Shown: positions 15,408 to 24,149, numbered from the stretch's first letter. The stretch is DNA of 45,741 nucleotides from JAHWKV01 sp040905365 (GCA_040905365.1 JBBDRQ010000030.1:1-45741), one strand, 5' to 3'. The notes: a model not told the origin generated them from the letters alone. Numbers and translations: made by a program.

Positions 15408-17474
15408 ATGGCGGTGCCGCTGGCTACCTTGTCGGCGGGTCGGGATGCCTCTGGAGACCATCATGGTCATGGCGGTCGCAACGGCCACTCGAGCCATGGG
15501 GATCATGCCGGTCATGCGGAGAGGTTTCGCCGTAAGTTCTGGCTGAGTCTGGCTCTGACGGTACCGGTGGTGCTGTACAGCCACATGTTGATGGAGCTAA
15601 CCGGATGGAGCCCTCCGAGCTTTGTTGGGTCCCGGTGGGTCCCGCCGGTGCTTGGAACCATAGTGTTCTTGTACGGTGGGCCGGTCTTTCTGAGCGGCGG
15701 CCTGAGCGAGATACGGTCTAAACAGCCCGGCATGATGCTGTTGATCTCGCTCGGCCTGCTGGTTGCGCTCGGGGCTTCGGCAGCAACGACGTTGGGTGTG
15801 CTCGACGCGGATCTGTGGCCGGAGCTGGCGACGCTGGTCACCGTCATGCTGCTCGGCCATTGGATTGAGATGCGTTCGCTGGGCAACGCCCAAGGTGCGC
15901 TGCAGGCTTTGGCCGCGCTGCTGCCGGACGAGGCGGAGTTGGTGACCGAAGAAGGGGTAAGCACCGTAGCGGTGAGCCGGATCCGGCCGCAGGACGAGGT
16001 CCTGGTAAGGCCCGGAGCGCGGGTCCCGGCCGACGGCGTCATAGTCGAGGGCGCAGCGGAGCTGGACGAGTCGATGGTCACCGGAGAATCCCGGCCGGTA
16101 GCGCGCAAGACGGGTGATCGGGTCGTGGCGGGTACCGTGGCTACCGACTCGTCGATTCGGGTGCGCGTAGATGCGGTGGGTGAAGATACGGCTTTGTCCG
16201 GCATCCAGCGCTTGGTGGCCGAGGCGCAGGAATCTCGGTCCAAAGCCCAGGTTCTGGCCGACCGGGCGGCTGCGCTGCTGTTTTACGTCGCGGTGGCCGC
16301 CGGCGTGATCACTTTCGGGACCTGGTCTGCGCTGGGGGAGGGCCAGGCCGCCTACATCCGTACGGTTACGGTTTTGGTGATTGCCTGCCCTCACGCGTTG
16401 GGGCTGGCTATCCCTCTGGTGGTAAGCATCTCAACCTCTATCGCGGCCAAGGCCGGCATTCTTGTAAAGGACCGATTGGCCCTGGAGAGAATGCGCAGCG
16501 TCGATGTGGTGATGTTCGATAAAACCGGAACCCTGACCCGTGGCGCGCATGTTCTAAGCGATGTTGCGGGCCTCGGTGTTTCCGATGACCAAGTGCTGCA
16601 GTGGGCGGCGGCGGTGGAAGCCGAATCCGAGCACCCGGCCGGCCGGGCAATTGTGGCGGCGGCGCGGCGAAGAGGGCGGGTTCCTTCGGCAACGCAGTTC
16701 CGGGCCCTTACCGGGCGGGGCGTGTCCGCAACGGTAGATGGTGCCGAGGTGATGGTCGGCGGGCCGGCTTTGCTGCGTGAGCTGGACCTGGACGAGCCGG
16801 ACGAGCTCGGAGCTGTTACCGAGGAGTGGAAGAGCCGGGGCGCCGCGGTCTTGTACGTGCTGAAGGACCGGTCGGTGGTCGGCGGGGTGAGCGTCGAGGA
16901 CGAGGTGCGTCCGGAGTCCTTTGAGGCGGTCAAGCAACTGCACGACCTGGGTATTCGGGTGGCGATGATCACCGGGGACGCCCGGCAGGTGGCCGAATCG
17001 GTTGCAGCGCAGCTTGGCATCGACGAGGTGTTTGCAGAGGTACTTCCCCAGGACAAGCAGGAGACCGTTTCGAAGCTGCAGGCGCGGGGCTTGCAGGTGG
17101 CTATGGTGGGTGATGGAGTCAACGATGCGCCGGCGCTGGCGAGGGCCGACGTCGGTATAGCCATAGGGGCCGGGACCGATGTTGCGATTGAGTCGGCGGG
17201 AGTGGTTTTGATGTCCTCCGACCCCAGGGCCGCGACGGGTCTGATCAGGCTGTCTAGGGCCGCCTACGGCAAGATGGTCCAGAACCTCGTCTGGGGCGCC
17301 GGCTACAACGTTTTCGCCATACCGCTTGCCGCCGGAGTGTTTGCCTGGGCCGGCCTAACCCTTTCCCCGGCCGCTGGAGCCGTCTTGATGAGCGCGTCTA
17401 CGGTGATCGTGGCGGTCAACGCCCAACTGATGCGGCGGCTTGATCTGAGCCGGCCGGAGGTGGGCCGAAATTAG
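15408..17474 (+). CDS. copper-exporting P-type ATPase, CopB type
   Basis: A 688-residue heavy-metal P-type ATPase. The cytosolic N-terminus is histidine-rich (residues ~18-38, seven His in HH-G-H-G-x-N-G-H-type spacing) and has no CxxC metal domain. The membrane metal site is CPH at residues 327-329 (ACPHALG), as in the P1B-3/CopB class rather than CopA's CPC. The phosphorylated aspartate is D371 in DKTGTLTRG. Also present are MVTGESRPV and MVGDGVNDAPALA. The start is uncertain: the frame is open back to 15306 (ATG at 15315), and neither has a strong ribosome site. It probably exports copper or silver. Confidence 0.9.
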   Translation: MAVPLATLSAGRDASGDHHGHGGRNGHSSHGDHAGHAERFRRKFWLSLALTVPVVLYSHMLMELTGWSPPSFVGSRWVPPVLGTIVFLYGGPVFLSGGLSEIRSKQPGMMLLISLGLLVALGASAATTLGVLDADLWPELATLVTVMLLGHWIEMRSLGNAQGALQALAALLPDEAELVTEEGVSTVAVSRIRPQDEVLVRPGARVPADGVIVEGAAELDESMVTGESRPVARKTGDRVVAGTVATDSSIRVRVDAVGEDTALSGIQRLVAEAQESRSKAQVLADRAAALLFYVAVAAGVITFGTWSALGEGQAAYIRTVTVLVIACPHALGLAIPLVVSISTSIAAKAGILVKDRLALERMRSVDVVMFDKTGTLTRGAHVLSDVAGLGVSDDQVLQWAAAVEAESEHPAGRAIVAAARRRGRVPSATQFRALTGRGVSATVDGAEVMVGGPALLRELDLDEPDELGAVTEEWKSRGAAVLYVLKDRSVVGGVSVEDEVRPESFEAVKQLHDLGIRVAMITGDARQVAESVAAQLGIDEVFAEVLPQDKQETVSKLQARGLQVAMVGDGVNDAPALARADVGIAIGAGTDVAIESAGVVLMSSDPRAATGLIRLSRAAYGKMVQNLVWGAGYNVFAIPLAAGVFAWAGLTLSPAAGAVLMSASTVIVAVNAQLMRRLDLSRPEVGRN

Positions 17475-17482
17475 TGACTCGG

Positions 17483-18166
17483 CTAGCTCGAATGCTTTCG
17501 GAACCACTCGACGGCCAACCGCGCTACCTGCTCCAGGGCTCCCGTCTCCTCGAACAGGTGCGTAGCCGCAGGTACTATCGCCAGCTCGGTTAGGCATCTG
17601 CTCATCAGGCCCTGAGCTTCTCGGTTTAGCTCGATCACCTCGTGGTCGCGCTCTCCGACGATCAGCAAAGTGGGGGCGGTGACCTCGGTTAGGCGCTCGC
17701 GTGCCAGATCGGGCCGTCCCCCACGGGAGACGACGGCGCTCACCCGTTGTTGCAGGTCCGCGGCGGCAACCAGGGCCGCGGCTGCTCCCGTGCTCGCCCC
17801 GAAGTATGCAACTGGCAGATCGGCCAGTTGCGGGTACCGGCTCACCCACTTGGTGACCGCCGCCAGGCGGCTGCCCAGCAGCTGTATATCGAACACGTTC
17901 GCCCGGTCGGCCTCCTCCCCTGGGTGCAGCAGATCGAATAGCAGGGTCGCCACGCCGGCCGCGTTGAGTTGGGCGGCGACCGATCGGTTGCGGGGGCTGT
18001 AGCGACTGCTGCCGCTGCCGTGAGCGAAAATCACCAGAACCGTTGCATGCGCCGGGAACGCGATGTCGCCGTCCAGCGTCACATCGGGCAGTTCGATCTC
18101 GCAGGAGAACCTGAGGTCGGTCGGGGAGTCAGGTTTGGCCGGAGTCTCATTGGTGTCGGGCGTCAT
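17483..18166 (-). CDS. alpha/beta hydrolase (dienelactone hydrolase-like)
   Basis: A 227-residue alpha/beta hydrolase. The oxyanion-hole region is VIFAHGSGSSRYSPRN. The nucleophile serine is in the elbow GASTG (VAYFGASTGAAAAL), the acid is probably the Asp in LLIVGERDHEVIELN, and the catalytic His is in PAATHLFEE. A short Pro/Thr-rich N-terminus precedes the domain. A strong GGAGGAGA ribosome site lies before ATG 18166. Proteins of this type occur alone or fused to phosphoribosyltransferases; the substrate is unknown. It is convergent with the copper ATPase, eight bases away. Confidence 0.85.
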   Translation of the reverse strand: MTPDTNETPAKPDSPTDLRFSCEIELPDVTLDGDIAFPAHATVLVIFAHGSGSSRYSPRNRSVAAQLNAAGVATLLFDLLHPGEEADRANVFDIQLLGSRLAAVTKWVSRYPQLADLPVAYFGASTGAAAALVAAADLQQRVSAVVSRGGRPDLARERLTEVTAPTLLIVGERDHEVIELNREAQGLMSRCLTELAIVPAATHLFEETGALEQVARLAVEWFRKHSS

Positions 18167-18269
18167 GCGCGTCTCCTCCTCGGACGATCGTTGTCTCGCT
18201 CTATCTCAACCCCTCCGCCGCCGTGGCGACAGGGCCAAAGGTCCCGGCAATTAGGGATCCCGAAACCCT

Positions 18270-18581
18270 TTGCCTGCTCGGTTGAGCCTTGGCTTTACTG
18301 CTGCGTGTCGGGAGTCAGTTCAGGCGACGGCGACGGTGACGGGGGCGGCGACGGTGACGGACTGGGGCCGGTGGTTGGCGAAGGTGAGGGTTGAGGTGGG
18401 GGAAGCGGCGACATCGGTGGGGGAGAGCCCGCAGGTGGTCCAAGCGTGGTTGGCTGGACTATTTGAAGAAGGGGACTATCGGCCCGCACCGAGGGGGCAA
18501 GGATTCCCTATTGCCGCCTTGCTCGCTTGGGTAGGGTGTCACGTGACGGTTTGTGTAGAGGTGCCGGAAGCCGGAGGTGAG
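18270..18581 (+). other. open frame and GC-rich repeats upstream of the hydrogenase operon
   Basis: This stretch has no confirmed gene. It is open in frame with the hydrogenase beta subunit for 104 codons. Its second half reads as a plausible peptide (WLAKVRVEVGEAATSVGES, then PQVVQAWLAGL), faintly like a helix-turn-helix. The first half holds a low-complexity tract, GGCGACGGTGACGG at 18329-18342 and 18347-18360. Read on the minus strand (18295-18489) the tract gives a Pro/Ser-rich peptide, another possible gene. The hydrogenase promoter must also be somewhere here or in 18167-18269, but none is obvious. Confidence 0.3.
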
Positions 18582-19730
18582 ATGGACGAAGTCCAGCCGG
18601 ACGGGGGGTCTTCAGAAGCTACAAAGGTGCTGATCGACCGGACCGGTCTTGATCAGTTGATTGCTGCTTTGGGTGCAAACGGGTATTTGGTGGTGGGGCC
18701 TACGGTGAGAGATTCGGCGATCGTTTACGACGAGATCGGCTCCGTCGCCGACCTGCCCGAGGGATGGACCGACGAGCAGGACGGCGGACATTACCGGCTG
18801 CAGCGCCGGTTGGACGACGCCCTGTTCGGGTACGCGGTCGGACCGCAGTCGTGGAAGCAGTTTCTGTTTCCGCCCCGAAACCTGCTGTTTAGCGCCAGCC
18901 GCACCGCCGAAGGAGTGCGTCTGAATGAACCCGATGTGGAGTTTCCCTATGCGTTTGTCGGGGTGCGAGGGTGCGAGTTGGCGGCTATCGATATACAGGA
19001 TCGGGTCTTTCTGGGCGGCGCCTACCGGGACCGAAGCTATGCGGCGCGCCGGGAGCCGGCTTTTATCGTTGCGGTCAACTGCGGAACTCCGGCCCACACG
19101 TGCTTTTGTGTGTCGATGGGCACCGGACCGCGGGTAGGACCTGGCTTTGACCTGGCTTTGACCGAGCTGGTCGAGGCTCACCGGCACGTTTTTCTGGTGG
19201 AGGTCGGCACCGATCGGGGAGCGCAGATCCTGTCTTCGGTGTCCACCTCCCAACCGGCGCCCGGAGACCCCCAAGCAGCCGACGCGGTCGTGGAGGGCGC
19301 CGCTGCTCAGATGGGCCGGCAGATGGACACCACCGGTATCAAGCAACTGTTGGAGCGCAATATGGAGCACCCCCGGTGGGACGATGTCGCCGAGCGCTGC
19401 CTGGCGTGCGGTAACTGCACCATGGTTTGCCCAACTTGCTTTTGCTCCAGCGTCGAGGATGTGACGGACTTAGCCGGCGACAACGCGCAGCGATGGCGCC
19501 GGTGGGATTCGTGTTTCACTCTGGATTTTTCGCATGTGGGGGAGTCGAGCACCCGGTCGTCTACCAAATCCCGCTACCGGCAGTGGATGACCCACAAGCT
19601 CGGCACTTGGATCGATCAGTTCGATACCTCCGGTTGCGTCGGGTGCGGGCGCTGTATCACCTGGTGCCCCGTCGGCATCGATATAACCGAGGAGCTGGCC
19701 GCCATTCGCTCGACCGAAGAGCAAGAGTGA
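18582..19730 (+). CDS. hyhB: NiFe hydrogenase/sulfhydrogenase beta subunit, 4Fe-4S dicluster
   Basis: A 382-residue iron-sulfur protein of the HyhB/sulfhydrogenase beta (anaerobic sulfite reductase A-like) family. Two [4Fe-4S] motifs lie near the C-terminus: CLACGNCTMVCPTCFC and CVGCGRCITWCPVGID. The central part has VGVRGCELAAIDIQDRVFL and NCGTPAHTCFCVSMGTGP. It passes electrons between the gamma (flavin) and small subunits. ATG 18582 is chosen because GGAGG lies five bases upstream and the family domain begins soon after. First gene of the operon; its stop overlaps the next start (TGATG). Confidence 0.9.
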   Translation: MDEVQPDGGSSEATKVLIDRTGLDQLIAALGANGYLVVGPTVRDSAIVYDEIGSVADLPEGWTDEQDGGHYRLQRRLDDALFGYAVGPQSWKQFLFPPRNLLFSASRTAEGVRLNEPDVEFPYAFVGVRGCELAAIDIQDRVFLGGAYRDRSYAARREPAFIVAVNCGTPAHTCFCVSMGTGPRVGPGFDLALTELVEAHRHVFLVEVGTDRGAQILSSVSTSQPAPGDPQAADAVVEGAAAQMGRQMDTTGIKQLLERNMEHPRWDDVAERCLACGNCTMVCPTCFCSSVEDVTDLAGDNAQRWRRWDSCFTLDFSHVGESSTRSSTKSRYRQWMTHKLGTWIDQFDTSGCVGCGRCITWCPVGIDITEELAAIRSTEEQE

Positions 19731-20200
19731 TGGCCCGGCGTGATCTCGAGCGGCTCTTGGCCGAGTTGACGCCGTTTTCCGGTCTGCGCGACGCCGACCT
19801 GACGACGGTGGCGGCGTGCGGGCAGAACGTCTCGTTCGCCGCGGGCACCTACCTGTTCAGAGAAGGGGAACCGGCCGATCGATTTTTTCTGCTCCGTCAA
19901 GGACGGTTGGCTCTCGAGGCGGCCGAGCCGGGGCGCGGAGCTTTGGTGATCGATACCATCGGTCCCGGCGAGGTCGCGGGGTTTTCGTGGCTGTTCCCGC
20001 CGTACCGGTGGCAGTTCGATGGTCATGCCCTGGATCGGATCGCAGCGGTGGCGTTTGATGGCTCCTGCCTGCGGGGCAAGTGCGACGGTGACCCGAGGTT
20101 GGGCTATGAGCTCATGAAGCATTTTTCGTCGGTGATGACCGACCGAATGCAATCTGCCCGGATCCGGCTGCTCGATCTCTACGGGCAAACGGCGGGCTGA
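19730..20200 (+). CDS. cyclic-nucleotide-binding domain protein in hydrogenase operon
   Basis: A 156-residue protein made almost wholly of one CNMP/Crp-type beta-roll (GTYLFREGEPADRFFLLRQG, then GPGEVAGFSWLFPPYRWQF). The second half ends in a helix (ELMKHFSSVMTDRMQSARIR) like the Crp dimer helix. There is no DNA-binding domain after it, so it is unlikely to be a transcription factor. ATG 19730 overlaps the beta-subunit stop (TGATG), and the stop lies one base before the gamma start. Such proteins occur in some NiFe hydrogenase operons. A role in sensing or assembly is inferred; the ligand is unknown, and the canonical phosphate-binding RxS motif is not evident. Confidence 0.88.
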   Translation: MARRDLERLLAELTPFSGLRDADLTTVAACGQNVSFAAGTYLFREGEPADRFFLLRQGRLALEAAEPGRGALVIDTIGPGEVAGFSWLFPPYRWQFDGHALDRIAAVAFDGSCLRGKCDGDPRLGYELMKHFSSVMTDRMQSARIRLLDLYGQTAG

Positions 20201-20201
20201 C

Positions 20202-21044
20202 ATGTACTCGGTTGGCAGGCCCGATGCAGCTACGGAGCCCATGCTGCCGCGGCTGCACCGGGTTCGCTCGACACAGAGCGATGGTCCGGATGTGGTGACT
20301 TTGGGATTGGAGCCCGAGGACTCGCAGCCGATGAGCTTCGGGCCGGGGCAATTCAACATGCTCTGGGCGTTTGGTGTCGGGGAGGCGGCAATTTCGGTGC
20401 GAGCCGGCTCCGACGGTCTGTTGCTGCACAGCATCAGGGAGGTTGGAGCAATCACCCGGGCGTTGTGCGCCATGAAGCTCGGCGATGTGGTGGGTGTGCG
20501 AGGGCCTTTTGGTTCGGGTTGGGATGTGGAGGACGGCCGGGATCGCGACGTCGTCCTGGTAGCCGGTGGGCTTGGGCTGGCGCCCATTTTGCCGGCTGCG
20601 TGGGAGATCGCCGGTCGCCGCGCCGACTACCGGCGCGCCCTGCTGCTGGTGGGGGCTCGCTCACCCGGTCAGATGTTGTTTCGCCGGGATCTGGAGCAGC
20701 TTCAATCCCGGGGACTCGAGGTGCAGATGATTGTCGACCACGCCTCGGCCGGGTGGTCGGGGCAGGTCGGTCTGGTCACGGAGCTTGTCGAACGGTCGGA
20801 CTTCGATGCCAGCAGCGCCCTGGCCCTGGTGTGTGGCCCGGAGGTGATGATGCGGTTTACGGCCCGGGCGCTGACGGACCGGGGAGTGCCGGCCGGCGCG
20901 GTTCGGATCTCGATGGAGCGCAACATGAAGTGCGCCATCGGTCTTTGCGGGCACTGTCAGCTCGGCCCCGAGTTTGTCTGCCGGGACGGCCCGGTGTTCG
21001 ACTATGAACGGATGCAGCCGCTCATGAAGGTTCGCGAACTGTGA
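20202..21044 (+). CDS. hyhG: NiFe hydrogenase gamma subunit, FAD/NAD(P)-binding
   Basis: A 280-residue ferredoxin-NADP reductase-type protein. The FAD-binding barrel is in residues ~15-105 (SFGPGQFNMLWAFGVGEAAI, then VRGPFGSGW). The nucleotide-binding fold begins VVLVAGGLGLAPILPA near 115. A C-terminal [2Fe-2S] motif has four Cys in MKCAIGLCGHCQLGPEFVCR. This matches HyhG/HydG of group 3b hydrogenases, which links H2 oxidation to NAD(P). ATG 20202 directly follows the previous stop. The stop lies in a short tandem duplication with the next gene's start. Confidence 0.92.
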   Translation: MYSVGRPDAATEPMLPRLHRVRSTQSDGPDVVTLGLEPEDSQPMSFGPGQFNMLWAFGVGEAAISVRAGSDGLLLHSIREVGAITRALCAMKLGDVVGVRGPFGSGWDVEDGRDRDVVLVAGGLGLAPILPAAWEIAGRRADYRRALLLVGARSPGQMLFRRDLEQLQSRGLEVQMIVDHASAGWSGQVGLVTELVERSDFDASSALALVCGPEVMMRFTARALTDRGVPAGAVRISMERNMKCAIGLCGHCQLGPEFVCRDGPVFDYERMQPLMKVREL

Positions 21045-21059
21045 GCCTCGAACTGTGAG
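21035..21059 (+). repeat. 14-base tandem duplication at the gamma/small subunit junction
   Basis: CGAACTGTGAG occurs at 21035-21045 and 21049-21059, start to start 14 bases. The first copy carries the gamma-subunit stop (TGA at 21042) and the second the GTG start of the small subunit (21055). The simplest reading is a recent local duplication that separated what was once an overlapping GTGA stop/start pair. Confidence 0.6.
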
Positions 21060-21843
21060 TACAGACGGCCGGCCGGTTCGGCCCAAGCTCGCGGTGTGGA
21101 AGTTTGCATCCTGCGACGGCTGCCAGCTCACGCTACTCGATTGCGAGCAGGAGTTGCTCAACCTCGCCGGTGAGGTCGAGATTGCCTACTTCCTCGAGGC
21201 CAGTAGCCGAACCGTCGACGGCCCTTACGATCTGTCTTTGGTCGAGGGGTCGATCACGACCCCCGCCGACGTTGAGCGGATCCACGAAGTCCGTAGGCTT
21301 TCCAAGCATCTTGTGACGATAGGCGCGTGCGCCACCTCCGGGGGGATCCAGGCGCTCCGTAACTTCGCCGACGTCAAGGACTTCATGTCGGTTGTGTACG
21401 CCAGGCCCGACTACATCGAAACTCTTGCTACCTCCACGGGCATCGCGGATCACGTGGCCGTGGACTTCGAGTTGCGCGGCTGCCCCATCGATCGTTCGCA
21501 GTTACTGGAAGTCATCGCGGCGTTCCTCATCGGCAGGAAGCCCACGGTGGCCGGCCACAGCGTATGCGTGGAGTGCAAGCTGTCGGGTGCGGTGTGTGTG
21601 ATGGTGGCCCAGGGCACGCCGTGCCTGGGGCCGGTTACTCAAGCCGGTTGCGGCGCTCTTTGTCCCTCCTGCAACCGGGGGTGTTACGGGTGCTTCGGCC
21701 CGGCCGAGTCGCCCAATGCGCCGGCGCTCGGTCGCCAGCTCAAGGTCTTGGGGATGCCCTCGTCCGCGGCGCGGCGGGCCTTTATGACCTTCAATGCCAA
21801 CGCTGGGGCTTTCCGGGAGCACAGCCGTCGGGAGCCTAGTTGA
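21055..21843 (+). CDS. hyhS: NiFe hydrogenase small (delta) subunit
   Basis: A 262-residue iron-sulfur protein. The proximal cluster region is KFASCDGCQLTLLDCE near the N-terminus and TIGACATSGG further on. The C-terminal part is very Cys-rich (VCVECKLSGAVCVMVAQGTP, then CPSCNRGCYGCFGP), enough for three [4Fe-4S] clusters as in group 3 hydrogenases. No Tat signal is present, so the enzyme is cytoplasmic. The GTG at 21055 is used; the next gene overlaps the stop (TGATG). Confidence 0.92.
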   Translation: MSTDGRPVRPKLAVWKFASCDGCQLTLLDCEQELLNLAGEVEIAYFLEASSRTVDGPYDLSLVEGSITTPADVERIHEVRRLSKHLVTIGACATSGGIQALRNFADVKDFMSVVYARPDYIETLATSTGIADHVAVDFELRGCPIDRSQLLEVIAAFLIGRKPTVAGHSVCVECKLSGAVCVMVAQGTPCLGPVTQAGCGALCPSCNRGCYGCFGPAESPNAPALGRQLKVLGMPSSAARRAFMTFNANAGAFREHSRREPS

Positions 21844-23144
21844 TGGACGGCAGCGGCACCCGGCGACGTTTGAGCGTGGCCGCCCTCACCAGAGTGGAGG
21901 GCGAGGGCGGCATGAAAGTGCAGATTCGGGACGGGCGGGTGGAACAGGTCAACCTGAACATCTACGAGCCACCGCGGTTCTTCGAAGCTCTGCTGGTCGG
22001 CCGCGATTACAGGGAGCCGCCGGATCTCACCGCGCGTATCTGCGGGATCTGCCCGGTTGCGTACCAGATGAGTGCGTGCCTGGCGATTGAAGACGCGTGC
22101 GGTGTAGTCGTGGACGGTTCGCTGGCGCAGCTACGCAGGCTGCTGTACTGCGGTGAATGGATCAGCAGTCACGCCTTGCACCTGCACATGCTCCACGCAC
22201 CGGATTTCCTGGGCTACTCAGGGATCGTTGATATGGCTTCCGACCACCCGGAGGCGGCAGACCGGGGCTTTCAGCTAAAGCGCGTGGGAAACGAGATTAT
22301 GAAGCTGCTCGGCGGACGCGCTATCCACCCGGTAAACGTTCGCCTGGGGGGCTTTTACCGTCTGCCCAGCCGGGCGAGTCTGGAGGTGCTGGCGCAGAAG
22401 CTTCGGCGGGCAAGAGATGGGGCCGAAGCGACGGTCCGGTGGGTAGCGGGGTTCGACTTTCCGGAATTCGAGCCGCCGCAGGAGCAGGTGTCGATGAGCA
22501 CCGGGGACGAGTACCCCATCCTGCGAGGTACGGTGATCTCGACGGGCGGGATAGACGTGCCGGCCTCGCAGTTCGAGCAGTGGTTCACAGAAGAGCAGGT
22601 GCCTCACTCCACTGCGCTACACAGCCGCTTGCGCGGCGGGGGCCACTACTTGATGGGTCCGGTGCCCCGTTACAACCTCAATCGACACCTGCTGTCACCT
22701 GTGGCCCGGCAGGCGGCCCAAGAGGCCGGTTTGGGCGAGGGGTGCCGAAACCCGTTTCAAAGTATCGTGGTTAGAGCGGTCGAGATTCTCTACGCGTGCG
22801 ATGAGGCCCTGCGGCTGATAGAAGCGTACGAGGCACCCGATCGGCCCTACGTCGACGTCGAACCGGTCGAGGCAACCGGCTACGCATTCACCGAAGCCCC
22901 CCGGGGAACTTTGTATCATCGGTACCGAATCGGTGCCGACGGCCTGATCACCCAAGCCTGCATAGTGCCTCCAACCTCACAGAACCAGGGACAGATAGAG
23001 GACGACCTACGTCTGCTGGTGCAGCAGAGATTGGCGATGCCGGCGGTCGAGTTGACTCAGATGTGCGAGCGGGCGATACGAAACTACGACCCGTGCATAT
23101 CATGCGCATCTCACTTTCTCAGGCTTCGCCTGGTGCACCGGTGA
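21843..23144 (+). CDS. hyhL: NiFe hydrogenase large (alpha) subunit, group 3b-like
   Basis: A 433-residue catalytic subunit. Both NiFe-ligating Cys pairs are present: RICGICPVAYQMSAC near residue 65 and DPCISCASHF at about 416. Only nine residues (FLRLRLVHR) follow the conserved His, a short tail that would be removed by a maturation protease. With the beta and gamma subunits this defines a cytoplasmic, NAD(P)-coupled bidirectional (sulf)hydrogenase, linked to hypoxic survival in other actinobacteria. ATG 21843 overlaps the preceding stop. No hyp maturation or protease gene is in the window. Confidence 0.94.
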   Translation: MDGSGTRRRLSVAALTRVEGEGGMKVQIRDGRVEQVNLNIYEPPRFFEALLVGRDYREPPDLTARICGICPVAYQMSACLAIEDACGVVVDGSLAQLRRLLYCGEWISSHALHLHMLHAPDFLGYSGIVDMASDHPEAADRGFQLKRVGNEIMKLLGGRAIHPVNVRLGGFYRLPSRASLEVLAQKLRRARDGAEATVRWVAGFDFPEFEPPQEQVSMSTGDEYPILRGTVISTGGIDVPASQFEQWFTEEQVPHSTALHSRLRGGGHYLMGPVPRYNLNRHLLSPVARQAAQEAGLGEGCRNPFQSIVVRAVEILYACDEALRLIEAYEAPDRPYVDVEPVEATGYAFTEAPRGTLYHRYRIGADGLITQACIVPPTSQNQGQIEDDLRLLVQQRLAMPAVELTQMCERAIRNYDPCISCASHFLRLRLVHR

Positions 23145-23244
23145 ATCGTTCGACCTGGTGTCGTTGGGCCTTCCGGAAGCGGGCCGGACGGCACTGTGCT
23201 GGCGTAGTTGGAGACCCCAGACTCGGAAGCCGGAGGTGGTTCTC

Positions 23245-24117
23245 ATGAAAATTCTGTACGCAACCGACGGTTCGCCGGCTTCGGATGCAGCCGCGGCTTT
23301 GTTGGAATCCGTGGGCAACAAGGCCGGAGTAGAGCTCTCGGTTGTTGCGGTGGTGGAGCCGGAGCCGCAGCTGCCTGAAGCCTACGCGGTGGAGGCGCAG
23401 GTGCTGGAAGAGGCCGGCGCTCGCGCCCGGGAGGCGGTTCACCAAACCACAGACAGGCTCACAGCCGCGGGGTTTTCCGCGCAGGGCGAGGTGTTGAGCG
23501 GTTGGCCGGGATCGGCTATATTGCACGCCGCCAAGGACGACGAGCAGGATCTGGTCGTGGTGGGGGCCGGGCGGCACAGCTGGCTGGGCAGCCTGCTGTT
23601 GGGAAGCACCAGCATGCACATTCTGCACTCCAGTCCGGTCTCGGTAGTGTTGGTACACGAGTCGCCGGCCGAGTCCAGGCCGGTACGGATCCTGCTCGCT
23701 ACCGACGGCTCGCCAAGCGCCCGGCGAGCAGTTGCGTTGCTGAGTGGGTTCGCAGACCCGCAGCAGTGCGCGGTTACCGTGCTGTCGGTAGCGCGGATTC
23801 CGTACGCCGCAGCCGCAGGGCCACCGTACGCTCCGATGGCCGGCGTTGGCTCCGCGCTAATCGACGAGTTACGCGAAAAGGCCCGGCTCCGGGTCAACGA
23901 GGCTGCGGACGAGTTGGAGCGCATGGGGTTTCAAACCGAGACCGTGGCCACCGAAGGATCTCCGCATCACCTGATCGTCGAGGAGGCCGACAAGGGCGGC
24001 TACGACTTGGTGGTAGTTGGCTCCCGTGGGCACGGAGCGCTCAGCAGATCGCTGGTCGGGTCGGTGAGCGACGCCGTGGCTCGCAACGCCCGTGCAGTCT
24101 TGATAGCTCGTCCCTGA
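23245..24117 (+). CDS. universal stress protein, tandem Usp domains
   Basis: A 290-residue protein with two Usp domains. The first begins MKILYATDGSPASDAA and the second RILLATDGSPSARRAV near residue 148. The second domain ends in VVVGSRGHGALSRSLVGSVS, the G-x2-G-x9-G(S/T) ATP-binding motif; the first has VVVGAGRHSWLGSLLLGSTS. ATG 23245 has GGAGGTGG seven or so bases upstream. It lies 100 bases after the hydrogenase operon. Two-domain Usps of this kind are induced by hypoxia in mycobacteria; a similar role here is inferred. Confidence 0.92.
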   Translation: MKILYATDGSPASDAAAALLESVGNKAGVELSVVAVVEPEPQLPEAYAVEAQVLEEAGARAREAVHQTTDRLTAAGFSAQGEVLSGWPGSAILHAAKDDEQDLVVVGAGRHSWLGSLLLGSTSMHILHSSPVSVVLVHESPAESRPVRILLATDGSPSARRAVALLSGFADPQQCAVTVLSVARIPYAAAAGPPYAPMAGVGSALIDELREKARLRVNEAADELERMGFQTETVATEGSPHHLIVEEADKGGYDLVVVGSRGHGALSRSLVGSVSDAVARNARAVLIARP

Positions 24118-24149
24118 GGAGCGTTGTCGACAGCCTCGTTTCGATCCGG

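Noticed and set aside
18295..18489. Minus-strand Pro/Ser-rich 64-codon frame
   Set aside because: It looks like the tail of a secreted protein but has no signal peptide or ribosome site. The composition follows from the GC repeat. Kept as a note in the region entry only.
23208..23227. Possible DosR box before the Usp gene
   Set aside because: Only about 13 of 20 positions match, and both half-sites are broken. Too weak to list as a feature.
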